Of a stretch of 6,746 bases of DNA, positions 1-5,759 are shown piece by piece (position 1 is the first letter of the stretch; each line of letters begins with the position of its first letter). The notes below the pieces were generated by a model. The model searched no databases. It saw only the letters and a list, made by a program, of their open reading frames with translations, and had not been told where the DNA came from. The stretch comes from DATAYF01 sp036272735. GTDB lineage: Bacteria; Chloroflexota; Ktedonobacteria; Ktedonobacterales; Ktedonobacteraceae. Where the stretch lies: contig DATAYF010000230.1 of the NCBI GenBank assembly GCA_036272735.1, positions 1 to 6,746 on the forward strand. Direction: 5' to 3'. The translations under genes and the position numbers were made by a program.

Positions 1-100
1 CGCTCTTTGCATTGCTCCTAAAGGAGTCACGGATAAAGAGATTCCGTGAGGTCGACGAACTGACCGGAGATGGAAACATCGAAAGGGAACACAGCTGTCC

Positions 101-142
101 AAGAACAATAAAGTTGCCGACTAGAACAATAAAGTCGAAGAC
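101..142. repeat. Two-unit 21-bp tandem repeat
   Basis: Two adjacent 21-bp units, 101-121 and 122-142, share the core AGAACAATAAAGT followed by a degenerate ending in GAC. The second unit runs into the left arm of the terminator hairpin, so the AAAGT of the repeat is also the base of the stem. The function is unknown. It could be slippage duplication at the edge of the hairpin. Confidence 0.6.
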
Positions 143-182
143 TGGATCGCTCTAGCAGAAGCGATCCAGTCTTCGACTTTTT
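131..182. terminator. Strong hairpin terminator, possibly bidirectional
   Basis: A perfect 21-bp stem (131-151 paired with 160-180) closes an 8-nt loop (152-159). The right arm ends in a five-T run at 178-182, giving a Rho-independent terminator for rightward transcripts. The left arm begins with AAA after AATA, so the reverse complement also ends in CTTTATT and could stop leftward transcription. It would insulate the regulator gene from whatever lies left of the window. Confidence 0.75.
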
Positions 183-394
183 GCTGAAAAAGTGTAGTAC
201 GTAAAGTAAAGTTCTACAAAGATTGACAGAATATTTATGAGAACACTACTGACGTATGTACACTAGTGGGTCAGCTAGAGAACCGGTCGAGTAATCAAGA
301 GCCGGAGGGCTCCATAGCAGGAAGAGTATCCCGTCCTGAGTTAGGCGTAACACCTACACCTTCCGATCCATGCAACCAAGGCGGAACGTGACTC

Positions 395-423
395 TTGACA
401 CTACTTCACGATCTTCGTATACT
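395..423 (+). promoter_or_regulatory. Sigma-70 promoter of the ArsR-family gene
   Basis: The -35 box is the full consensus TTGACA at 395-400 and the -10 box is TATACT at 418-423, separated by exactly 17 bp. Transcription should start about 6-8 nt after the -10 box, at or within a base or two of the ATG at 431. The TTG at 395, which would give a longer reading frame, is therefore best read as the -35 element and not as a start codon. Confidence 0.8.
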
Positions 424-430
424 TAACGGC

Positions 431-994
431 ATGGTTAACGATTCGCCTGAGCAGCTCGATACCATCTTTTTTGCGCTGGCTGACCCTACCCGCCGGGCCA
501 TCTTAGAACGCCTGAGGTATGGTGAGGCTTCGGGCAGGGAACTAGCGCAACCTTTCTCGATCTCGGTGCCGGCGATCTCCAAGCATTTGCGGGTGCTAGA
601 ACACGCGGATCTGATCCTGCACCGCAAAGAGGGACGCACGCACCGGTTTCGTCTCGCTGCCGGTCCTATGAGAGAGGCGGCTGTCTGGCTTGAACACTAC
701 CGGCAGTTCTGGGAAGCCCAATTCGACTCCCTGGACGCCCCTCCAGGACAGTCTGCCTGCAACCCTATCGGGGTGCGTCGTTTGGCAAGGGAGATGCGTC
801 TCTGCTGTCTTACACCACAAACTCGGCATGTAACAAGGCGGTCGAAGCGCCACCAACCCATACATCGAAGATCGACGCATCGAGAACATAGGTTTCTTGT
901 GCCGAACTCCAGTAGCGTCGCGCTGCCGCTTCGATCTGGAAGTGGAGGGTGCGAGTCTCCCCAGGTTCGAGTGTCACCCGCTGAAACGCCTTGA
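431..994 (+). CDS. ArsR-family winged-helix transcriptional regulator with a run-on, probably frameshifted C-terminus
   Basis: This is a DNA-binding repressor of the ArsR/SmtB fold. Residues 8-28 (LDTIFFALADPTRRAILERL) are the family's signature first helices, and 45-62 (SVPAISKHLRVLEHADLI) is the recognition helix. The wing follows at about 64-75 and a C-terminal dimer helix (WLEHYRQFWEAQFDSLDA) at 86-103. No cysteine metal site is present, so it is not an arsenic or zinc sensor of the classical type. It resembles the subgroup usually paired with an SRPBCC/AHSA1 gene, which is absent here. Family members normally end soon after the last helix. Here the frame continues for some 84 residues of arginine- and serine-rich sequence, antisense to the GH3 gene over 810-994. 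Around 737-743 the order GCC-C-CTC-CAG suggests that a 2-nt loss shifted the frame. In the +1 frame the protein would read LQDSLPATLSG and stop at 831-833. The start at 431 has no SD but sits at the expected transcription start. The fold is certain; the true end is not. Confidence 0.75.
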   Translation: MVNDSPEQLDTIFFALADPTRRAILERLRYGEASGRELAQPFSISVPAISKHLRVLEHADLILHRKEGRTHRFRLAAGPMREAAVWLEHYRQFWEAQFDSLDAPPGQSACNPIGVRRLAREMRLCCLTPQTRHVTRRSKRHQPIHRRSTHREHRFLVPNSSSVALPLRSGSGGCESPQVRVSPAETP

Positions 995-3056
995 GTTCGC
1001 GCACCGGACGGGCCGCACGTCCATACCGTTGGTGCAGATAGAGTTGGGCGACCTCTTCGACGGCTCGCGCTGAAGGGTTGTGCACCTCGATGGTCACCTC
1101 AAGGGTCTCGTCCAATCCAATCGAGATGGCATGCAGGCTGAGGTTGGCGTAGGTGACCTCGCCGTAGGTCAGGCCGAAGCCGAAAGGGTAGAGCGGAGTA
1201 CTCTCCTCTTCCCAGTAGCGTTTGTCACTGGTGTGCGGCTGATGCGAATTCAGGCGCGAAGAGATGATTGGCACCTGCCCGACGCTGCGTGGCCAACTGA
1301 ACGGCAGCTTCCCACCGGGTGCCACTTCACCAAAGAGCACTCGTGCGACGGCAAGTCCTCCCTCGGAGCCCGGATGCCAGGCGACAAGGATCGCTGCAGC
1401 CTGCTCGACGGCCCGACGCAGATCGAGGGGTCGCCCGCTCAGCAGGACCAGGACAACTGGCGTGCCCGTGGCTGCGACCGCATCCAGCAACGCCAATTGA
1501 CGACCCGGCAGGTCGAGCGTCGAGCGAGAAGCCGCTTCCCCGTTCATGTCTGCTGCCTCACCCAGCACCAGCACCGCCACATCTGATGTGCGAGCAAGTT
1601 CAATGGCTCGCCTGAACTCAGCTTCCTCATCGGACAGTGCAACTTGCGGCGAGGTGCCCCCGAGTTGTTGTTCCATTGGGGCGAAGGGGTGCGGAATCTG
1701 CCGCTTGGGCATGGGTACCCCAGGTGCATATTCGACCTTCATGCCTGTGCCCGCCACCCACCGCATGCCCTCCAGCACGGTGACAGTGGCATCCAGATCA
1801 TGGGCAAACACCCACGGACCGAGTGTGGCCTGCTTGTTCTCCGCCAACGGTCCGATCACTGCGATGGAGCGCACCACTGTTCGGTCGAGGGGTAACACGG
1901 CACCTTCGTTCCGCAGCAGCACGGCTGAGCGTTCCGCTGCGATGCGTGCCATCTCGCGGTGTTCGGGGAGGCTCAGTGTCCTTTCTGCCTGTGCCTCATT
2001 GATGTAGGATTGCTCGAAAAGTCCCAGGCGGAACTTCAAGAACAGCACGCGCCTGACTGCCTCGTCAAGGAGGGACTCATCCACCAGGCCCTCGCGAACC
2101 GCATCCGGTAATGTTGCGAAGGCACAGGCACCAGGGGTGGGGGTTGTGCCTCCCATCCAGCGGAGTCCGAACCACATCTCCATGTCCAGGCCCGCGCGAA
2201 TTGCTCGTGCTGCTGCGTTGCGGTCGTCCCTGGAGAACCCATGCGTGGTGAGGTCAACCACAGAGCTTGCATCACTGACGACGAACCCACCGAAGCCCAG
2301 TTCACCGCGCAACACATCAGTGATCAGTCGGCGGTCGGCAGCACCAGGTACGCCATTGATGCCAACATAGGAAGTCATGATGTTCCCAGCGCCCGCCCCG
2401 ACCGCAGCAGCGAAAGGTGGCAGGTACACGTTCCGTAACTCGCTCTCCGAGAGGTTCACTTCGTCATAGTCGCGTCCACCCAGAGCAGCACCGTAGCCAA
2501 CGAAGTGCTTCGGGCCTGCCACAATGTGGTCAGCGGTGCCAATGCTGTTACCCTGAAAGCCGCGCACCTGTGCTGCGGCCATACATGCGCCGAGGTACGG
2601 GTCTTCCCCGGCTCCTTCGACCATGCGGCCCCAACGTGGATCGCGGGCGATATCAACCATAGGCGCGAATGCCCAGTGAATGCCCACCGCACGTGCCTCG
2701 CGTGCTGCGATCGCCTGGACCTGTTCAACGAGAGCCGGGTCCCAGGAGGCGGCTAGGCCGAGTGGGACGGGGAAGATCGTCCGCAACCCGTGAATGACGT
2801 CGAAGCCGAAAAGCAACGGGATACCCAAGCGACTTTCCTCGACGGCGATGTGTTGTAAGCGGTTCGTCTCGGCAGGGTCAGAAACAAACAGCAGGCTGCC
2901 TGCACGGCCAGCTCGGACTTCGGCCTCGACAAATTCGGTCTGCGCTGATATCCCGGTCAGATAGAAATACTGGCTGATTTGTCCAGCTTTCTCTTCCAGG
3001 GTCATAGCAGCGAGCAGCGTATCGGCTTGTTGTTGAAAGGTCTCATTCATCGTCAT
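810..3056 (-). CDS. Glycoside hydrolase family 3 beta-glycosidase (beta-glucosidase/xylosidase type)
   Basis: It is a retaining exo-glycosidase that cleaves terminal beta-linked sugars from oligosaccharides. The 748 residues hold the full three-domain layout: GH3 N-terminal TIM barrel (about 15-345), alpha/beta sandwich (about 375-600) and fibronectin-III-like C-terminal domain (about 645-745). The barrel shows FGFDVIHG (83-90), DPRWGRMVEGAGEDPYLG (139-156), the KHF pair (183-185) and the nucleophile motif GFVVSDAS with Asp262. GEAADMNGEAASRS (499-512) matches the acid/base loop, with Glu507 as the likely acid/base. SD in place of the usual SDW or SDY leaves Ala at 263, a mild deviation. There is no signal peptide, so it should act in the cytoplasm on imported di- or oligosaccharides. 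The start is set by AGGAGG at 3065-3070, 8 nt before the ATG. Its 3' end overlaps the convergent regulator frame. The exact substrate cannot be read from sequence. Confidence 0.95.
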   Translation of the reverse strand: MTMNETFQQQADTLLAAMTLEEKAGQISQYFYLTGISAQTEFVEAEVRAGRAGSLLFVSDPAETNRLQHIAVEESRLGIPLLFGFDVIHGLRTIFPVPLGLAASWDPALVEQVQAIAAREARAVGIHWAFAPMVDIARDPRWGRMVEGAGEDPYLGACMAAAQVRGFQGNSIGTADHIVAGPKHFVGYGAALGGRDYDEVNLSESELRNVYLPPFAAAVGAGAGNIMTSYVGINGVPGAADRRLITDVLRGELGFGGFVVSDASSVVDLTTHGFSRDDRNAAARAIRAGLDMEMWFGLRWMGGTTPTPGACAFATLPDAVREGLVDESLLDEAVRRVLFLKFRLGLFEQSYINEAQAERTLSLPEHREMARIAAERSAVLLRNEGAVLPLDRTVVRSIAVIGPLAENKQATLGPWVFAHDLDATVTVLEGMRWVAGTGMKVEYAPGVPMPKRQIPHPFAPMEQQLGGTSPQVALSDEEAEFRRAIELARTSDVAVLVLGEAADMNGEAASRSTLDLPGRQLALLDAVAATGTPVVLVLLSGRPLDLRRAVEQAAAILVAWHPGSEGGLAVARVLFGEVAPGGKLPFSWPRSVGQVPIISSRLNSHQPHTSDKRYWEEESTPLYPFGFGLTYGEVTYANLSLHAISIGLDETLEVTIEVHNPSARAVEEVAQLYLHQRYGRAARPVRELKAFQRVTLEPGETRTLHFQIEAAARRYWSSAQETYVLDASIFDVWVGGASTALLHAEFVV

Positions 3057-3120
3057 GCTCTGTTCCTCCTGGTGATTCCATCACGTGCGTCACATGCTGC
3101 CCGCGAGCCACTCACCATAT

Positions 3121-3130
3121 GAAGCGCTTC
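3121..3130. promoter_or_regulatory. Putative LacI-family operator upstream of GH3
   Basis: GAAGCGCTTC is a perfect 10-bp palindrome with a central GCGC. It matches the general form of LacI/GalR-family operators, which have A/T-rich or AAG arms around a central CG. It ends 65 bp upstream of the GH3 start, next to the weak -10-like CATATG, where a repressor would block transcription. No LacI-family gene is in the window, so the regulator would be encoded elsewhere. A further GCTTC at 3135-3139 could make the site part of a small hairpin instead. Confidence 0.5.
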
Positions 3131-3181
3131 TCTTGCTTCATCTTTCCTTTTGGGATCACACAGGTGTTCTGAGAGGTGCTC

Positions 3182-3209
3182 TTGTGTGTGCACAACACGT
3201 GATCGTGTT
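3182..3209. repeat. Adjacent short inverted repeats
   Basis: TTGTG-TGTG-CACAA (3182-3195) is followed directly, sharing two bases, by AACACG-TGAT-CGTGTT (3194-3209). The pair could be overlapping operator half-sites or a weak hairpin in the region upstream of GH3. No T-run follows in either direction, so it is not a clear terminator. Confidence 0.3.
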
Positions 3210-3229
3210 CAGATCTTTTCCATTGGAGC

Positions 3230-3272
3230 GGCTCAGGCCACGCCGTTCCTGATGGCTGACCTGAGCCTTTTT
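3230..3272. terminator. Hairpin at the 3' end of the acetyltransferase gene
   Basis: GGCTCAGG (3230-3237) pairs perfectly with CCTGAGCC (3260-3267) across a 22-nt loop. A five-T run follows on the + strand (3268-3272) and overlaps the stop codon of the leftward acetyltransferase. The U-tract is therefore in the wrong orientation for the gene that ends here. The stem may still act as a 3' stabilising or attenuating structure on the leftward transcript, or block antisense transcription coming from the left. Confidence 0.4.
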
Positions 3273-3882
3273 ACTCGAACGGGCGATCTTTATAATAGTA
3301 GATATTGTCCTGCTCGTTGATTTCGCGAATCACTTTGCAGGGATTTCCCGCAGTAACGACATTGGCCGGGATATCCTTGGTGACAATACTTCCTGCCCCA
3401 ATGACGCTATTTTTCCCAATGGTCACGCCTGGACAAATGACCGCACCAGCGCCAACCCACACATTCTCTCCAATGGTCACTGGAAGCGCATACATGTATC
3501 CCCGGCGTGCGGGATCAATGGGGTGCCCGGTCACCGCAATCGTAACATTAGGCCCAAACATGACCCGGTTTCCAATGAAAATCTTATAATCGTCTACCAG
3601 GTTCAGGTTAAAATTCACATAGACCCTGTCTCCTAGAAACACATTAGTTCCATAGCAGAAGTAAATAGGGGGTTCGATCCAACAATGTTCTCCAATCGCT
3701 CCGAACATCTCCTTCATCAGCTCCTGGCGCTTTGCGATTTCTGTTGGCCTCGTGTGGTTAAAATCATACATCCGTCCTTTGGCACGCAGTCGTTCTTCTG
3801 GGAGCCCTTCGCCCATATCAGTGAAAAGCTTTCCACTGGCAATCCGTTCTCTTTGTGTCATGCTATCCTCTTCCTGAGTCAT
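3271..3882 (-). CDS. Maltose/galactoside O-acetyltransferase family protein (left-handed beta-helix)
   Basis: The enzyme would move an acetyl group from acetyl-CoA to a sugar hydroxyl in the cytoplasm. It is 203 residues long, as in LacA. The N-terminal maltose acetyltransferase cap (about 10-65) includes GKLFTDMGEGLPEERL. The hexapeptide-repeat helix follows (about 70-185), with turns such as VFLGDRVYVNFNLNLVDD, VTIGENVWVGAGAVICPG and VTIGKNSVIGAGSIVTKD. The catalytic His is His120 in VTGHPIDP, and NFNLNLVDD supplies the conserved Asn. The tail NPCKVIREI is typical of the family. Two starts are equally good: ATG at 3882 and ATG at 3861, each with a GAGG 5 nt upstream, because the ribosome site and start are duplicated. 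The second start gives 196 residues. It lies 77 nt after the MATE gene, so the two are probably cotranscribed. The real acceptor could be any sugar or aglycone, and family members are often annotated too precisely. Confidence 0.9.
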   Translation of the reverse strand: MTQEEDSMTQRERIASGKLFTDMGEGLPEERLRAKGRMYDFNHTRPTEIAKRQELMKEMFGAIGEHCWIEPPIYFCYGTNVFLGDRVYVNFNLNLVDDYKIFIGNRVMFGPNVTIAVTGHPIDPARRGYMYALPVTIGENVWVGAGAVICPGVTIGKNSVIGAGSIVTKDIPANVVTAGNPCKVIREINEQDNIYYYKDRPFE

Positions 3883-3892
3883 AGGATCCTCT
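3851..3892 (-). repeat. Tandemly duplicated ribosome binding site and start codon
   Basis: Two 21-nt units (3892 to 3872, then 3871 to 3851, read on the - strand) each contain AGAGGAT, a 3-nt spacer and ATGACNCA. They align at 15 or so of 21 positions. Each supplies a complete GAGG-N5-ATG. Because 21 is a multiple of three, both starts are in frame and give MTQ at residues 1-3 and 8-10 of the acetyltransferase. Confidence 0.7.
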
Positions 3893-3959
3893 TCTTTCTG
3901 TTTCTTCGATCATCTGCCATCGACAAATGGCGTTGTCTCCTTCATTCTTTTCAGGCTCT

Positions 3960-5411
3960 CTATTCCGCGCGTCCTTCTGATGAAAAATCCCTGGTGATGT
4001 TCTTGAGCCAGGTAAAACGTCGGTAATGCCGATAGATAAAGGGCATCTTGACAAATTCATCCAAACAAAGCACGAAATACACCACCATTGCCGGAAACCG
4101 AAACACAAAGGCACACAATAAGCCAAGTGGGACGGAGAGCCCCCACATGACCAATGCATCATTGATCAGTCCAAATCGGGAGTCTCCCCCAGCGCAGAAT
4201 ATCCCCACAATCACCGTGGCATTGATGGATTTCCCAATCACATAATAGGCGTTGATCACCAACATGACCGCTAGATACCCCGATGCAGCACCTGTTAAGG
4301 GGACGGTTTGCAGGAGAAACGGCCTGGTCAGCAAGATCAGGATGCCCCCCACAACGCCACAGAGGAGAGCCAGTTTGCATAATCGGGAAGCGTCCCCTTT
4401 GGCCAGCTCCAGGTGCTTCTCCCCGATTTCCTTGCCAATCAGGATCGCTCCACCACTGGCAATGCCAAGGCTCACCACGGTTGTGAGATCGGAAATAACA
4501 CTCGCAAGAGCATTGGCTGCGACGACATCGGCTCCCAGATGCCCCAGAATGACTGCATACATAGCAATCGCCCCACCCCAGACGCATTCGTTTCCCAGAA
4601 CAGGCCATGCATACCGTAGGTAGTCCCGAAAAAGCAGCGGGCTTCGGACAAAGAGCGCGTTCAGCCTCAGTTGCGCTTTGGAAGCGCGTCGGGAGTCAAG
4701 CAAACACCAGGCCAGTTGAAATGCTTGTGCCATGGTAGTGGCAAGAGCAACCCCAACAACTCCGAGTTTTGGGGCCCCAAACAGCCCAAAGAGAAAGAGC
4801 GCATTCAGGCCAATACCCAGGATCAGAGAGATCGATGTAATGAGGGTGCTGATACGGACCCGCTCCATGCTTCTAATAAAGCACAGATAGGTCAATGAAA
4901 TACTCATCAAGAGATACGAGGGACCAGCAACGCGAAGATAAGATGCACCGGTAACGATGAGACCCTTATCCGACGTAAAGAGCAGCATCAAGAACTGAGG
5001 GCAAAAACATGCGCCCATGCAAAAGATGACGGCAACCAGGAGCGAGAGCCTCAAGGTAATCCCATAGAGCTTCTCTATGGCTCCGGTGTCTCCTTTGCCC
5101 CAGTATTGTGCCACCAGCATGGTCGCGCCGATGGTCAATCCAGCAAAGAAGAGATTTAGGATAAAAAGGATCTGGTTGGCGAGAGAGACGGCGGAAAGGG
5201 CCGTCTGGCTCACGGAACCGAGCATGAAGACATTCGCGGAACTTCCCACGGCGGTAAGGAGATTCTGCAAGGCAATCGGCAAGACCAGGGTAAACAAGGT
5301 CTGATAGAACGCACGTGTCCCCTCACGCGTGCTGGTCTGTGGTTTGCTCGAAGATCGGAGTATCCCTCCTCCTCTTTTCCTGCGAGGTATCCTGATGATG
5401 TGTTTTTCCAT
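3960..5411 (-). CDS. MATE-family multidrug/toxin efflux transporter
   Basis: An inner-membrane antiporter that expels organic compounds using a Na+ or H+ gradient. The 483 residues start with a basic cytoplasmic tail of about 33 residues, followed by around twelve hydrophobic segments arranged as two MatE halves (about 36-200 and 255-425). Recognisable family sequence includes LPIALQNLLTAVGSSANVFM (44-63), AQYWGKGD (101-108), ALASVISDLT (301-310), IGKEIGEKHLELAKGDA (325-341) and INAYYVIGKSINATVIVGIF (386-405). The highly basic C-terminal RHYRRFTWLKNITRDF is common in Firmicutes-type members. The start at 5411 has no good SD; TATAAA on the - strand at 5434-5429 would give a leader of about 11 nt. 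The first ten or so codons are also present in the duplicated block at 6571-6606. AGGAGGAGG near 5358-5370 has no suitable start after it, so 5411 is kept. Substrate unknown. Confidence 0.93.
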   Translation of the reverse strand: MEKHIIRIPRRKRGGGILRSSSKPQTSTREGTRAFYQTLFTLVLPIALQNLLTAVGSSANVFMLGSVSQTALSAVSLANQILFILNLFFAGLTIGATMLVAQYWGKGDTGAIEKLYGITLRLSLLVAVIFCMGACFCPQFLMLLFTSDKGLIVTGASYLRVAGPSYLLMSISLTYLCFIRSMERVRISTLITSISLILGIGLNALFLFGLFGAPKLGVVGVALATTMAQAFQLAWCLLDSRRASKAQLRLNALFVRSPLLFRDYLRYAWPVLGNECVWGGAIAMYAVILGHLGADVVAANALASVISDLTTVVSLGIASGGAILIGKEIGEKHLELAKGDASRLCKLALLCGVVGGILILLTRPFLLQTVPLTGAASGYLAVMLVINAYYVIGKSINATVIVGIFCAGGDSRFGLINDALVMWGLSVPLGLLCAFVFRFPAMVVYFVLCLDEFVKMPFIYRHYRRFTWLKNITRDFSSEGRAE

Positions 5412-5515
5412 ACCATTTCTGCTCTGATTTTATAACTATCGTATCCTTCTTAAATGGGAGACTGTCTGTGTTCCGGTTCACGGTTCGCGATGACCTGTCA
5501 GAAGCCATTGACTAT
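5376..5515. repeat. Duplicated divergent promoter block, copy 1
   Basis: These 140 bp align with 6571-6745 at about 125 identical positions, once a 35-nt gap after 5416 is allowed. The copy contains the first 12 codons of the working MATE gene (- strand), the space between the divergent genes and the first 16 codons of a rightward gene. The 35-nt gap removes the -35 box present in copy 2, and the -10 box TATAAT is replaced by TCTGAT (5423-5428). The leftward function is kept and the rightward one is lost. Confidence 0.85.
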
Positions 5516-5518
5516 TGA
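5468..5518 (+). pseudogene. Truncated 5' relic of the rightward gene that starts at 6698
   Basis: Reading from GTG at 5468 gives VFRFTVRDDLSEAIDY and then TGA (5516-5518). The intact paralogue at 6698 begins MFQLTVRDDLSEAIDY, so 14 of 16 residues match apart from the altered start and position 3 and 4 changes. Similarity stops exactly at the stop codon and the sequence beyond is unrelated to any coding frame I can see. The ATG has become GTG, the SD GGGAGG has become GGGAGA, and the promoter is degraded. This is a dead gene fragment. Confidence 0.75.
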
Positions 5519-5549
5519 GGTACAGGCGTGCTTGATCAAGCCATGTACC
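5519..5549. repeat. Nested palindrome next to the repeat boundary
   Basis: The 12-bp perfect palindrome GCTTGATCAAGC (5530-5541) lies inside a second inverted repeat, GGTACA (5519-5524) with TGTACC (5544-5549). It begins one base after the stop codon of the truncated relic, at the point where homology between the two copies ends. It could be an operator, a recombination site or the end of a lost element. Confidence 0.5.
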
Positions 5550-5556
5550 GTGGAGA

Positions 5557-5581
5557 TCCTGCCCCGCCTGTCTGGGCAGGA
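5557..5581. repeat. 8-bp stem hairpin
   Basis: TCCTGCCC (5557-5564) pairs with GGGCAGGA (5574-5581) over a 9-nt loop. There is no T-run on either side, so it is not a standard Rho-independent terminator. Confidence 0.5.
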
Positions 5582-5614
5582 GGGCCTGAGTCCCGGCAAA
5601 AGTGAGTTGAACTC

Positions 5615-5639
5615 TGTGGCCTGCTCAGATCAGGCCACA
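5615..5639. terminator. 9-bp stem hairpin downstream of the isomerase gene
   Basis: TGTGGCCTG (5615-5623) pairs perfectly with CAGGCCACA (5631-5639) over a 7-nt loop. It lies about 120 nt past the isomerase stop on the - strand and could end or protect that transcript. Neither flank is T-rich, so an intrinsic terminator is only a guess. Confidence 0.35.
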
Positions 5640-5759
5640 ATATTCAGGATATCAAAGGTGCGCGAAGCTGAGGTGTAATTTGAACTGATTGCTCCACACC
5701 CGATGACGGCCTTTAGAAGCCTTTTCTTCTGTCTTCACTTGATCTGGACGCTCCTATGC

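Larger units (their letters stand above)
1..394. other. Intergenic region without a convincing gene
   Basis: No ORF with a recognisable product is seen on either strand. On the + strand one frame is open from the window edge to a TAG at 153-155 (50 codons, containing RFREVDELTGDGN), and a second frame is open from base 2 to a TGA at 47-49. Either could be the tail of a gene that begins outside the window, but neither matches a family I recognise, and the longer one would run into the terminator hairpin. Small inverted repeats occur early, for example CTCCT-AA-AGGAG near 16-27 and CACGGA...TCCGTG near 29-49. Bases 183-394 show only a lone TTGACA near 223 with no good -10, and a short GAGCC-GGAG-GGCTC hairpin near 300. 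Confidence 0.5.
3057..3270 (-). promoter_or_regulatory. Leader and control region of the GH3 gene
   Basis: This 214-bp gap separates the GH3 gene from the acetyltransferase upstream of it on the same strand. It holds the GH3 ribosome binding site (AGGAGG, 3065-3070), the palindrome at 3121-3130, inverted repeats at 3182-3209 and a hairpin at 3230-3267. I see no clean -35/-10 pair; CATATGGT just after the palindrome on the - strand is a weak -10 candidate. The length and content suggest that GH3 has its own promoter and is not simply the last gene of the MATE operon. Confidence 0.5.
5412..5759. other. Gene-free spacer between MATE and isomerase genes
   Basis: This 348-nt stretch has no intact gene. 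Its left part is the shared repeat with a truncated rightward gene. The middle (5519-5639) carries three separate hairpins. The right part (5640-5759) shows nothing recognisable and forms the 3' side of the leftward isomerase gene; no T-rich terminator is visible there. Confidence 0.6.

Noticed and set aside
3..155. 50-codon open frame at the left edge as a gene tail
   Set aside because: No recognisable family, a second frame is equally possible, and its end falls inside the terminator loop.
222..260. Promoter with TTGACA near 223
   Set aside because: No acceptable -10 lies 16-18 bp downstream, and no gene starts close enough.
395..430. TTG start giving a 12-residue N-terminal extension of the ArsR protein
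   Set aside because: The TTG is part of a consensus -35 box, and family members begin near the MVNDSPEQLD segment.
1080..2756. Several open frames of 65-170 codons on the + strand inside the GH3 gene
   Set aside because: They are antisense or shifted shadows of a GC-rich gene with clear family motifs on the - strand; none shows a domain or SD.
4159..4623. Open frames on both strands inside the MATE gene
   Set aside because: They overlap the conserved membrane protein in other frames and have compositions typical of shadow frames.
5454..5678. 74-codon frame starting MGDCLCSGSR
   Set aside because: It crosses the repeat boundary and the hairpins in a frame different from the relic gene, and its composition is not protein-like.
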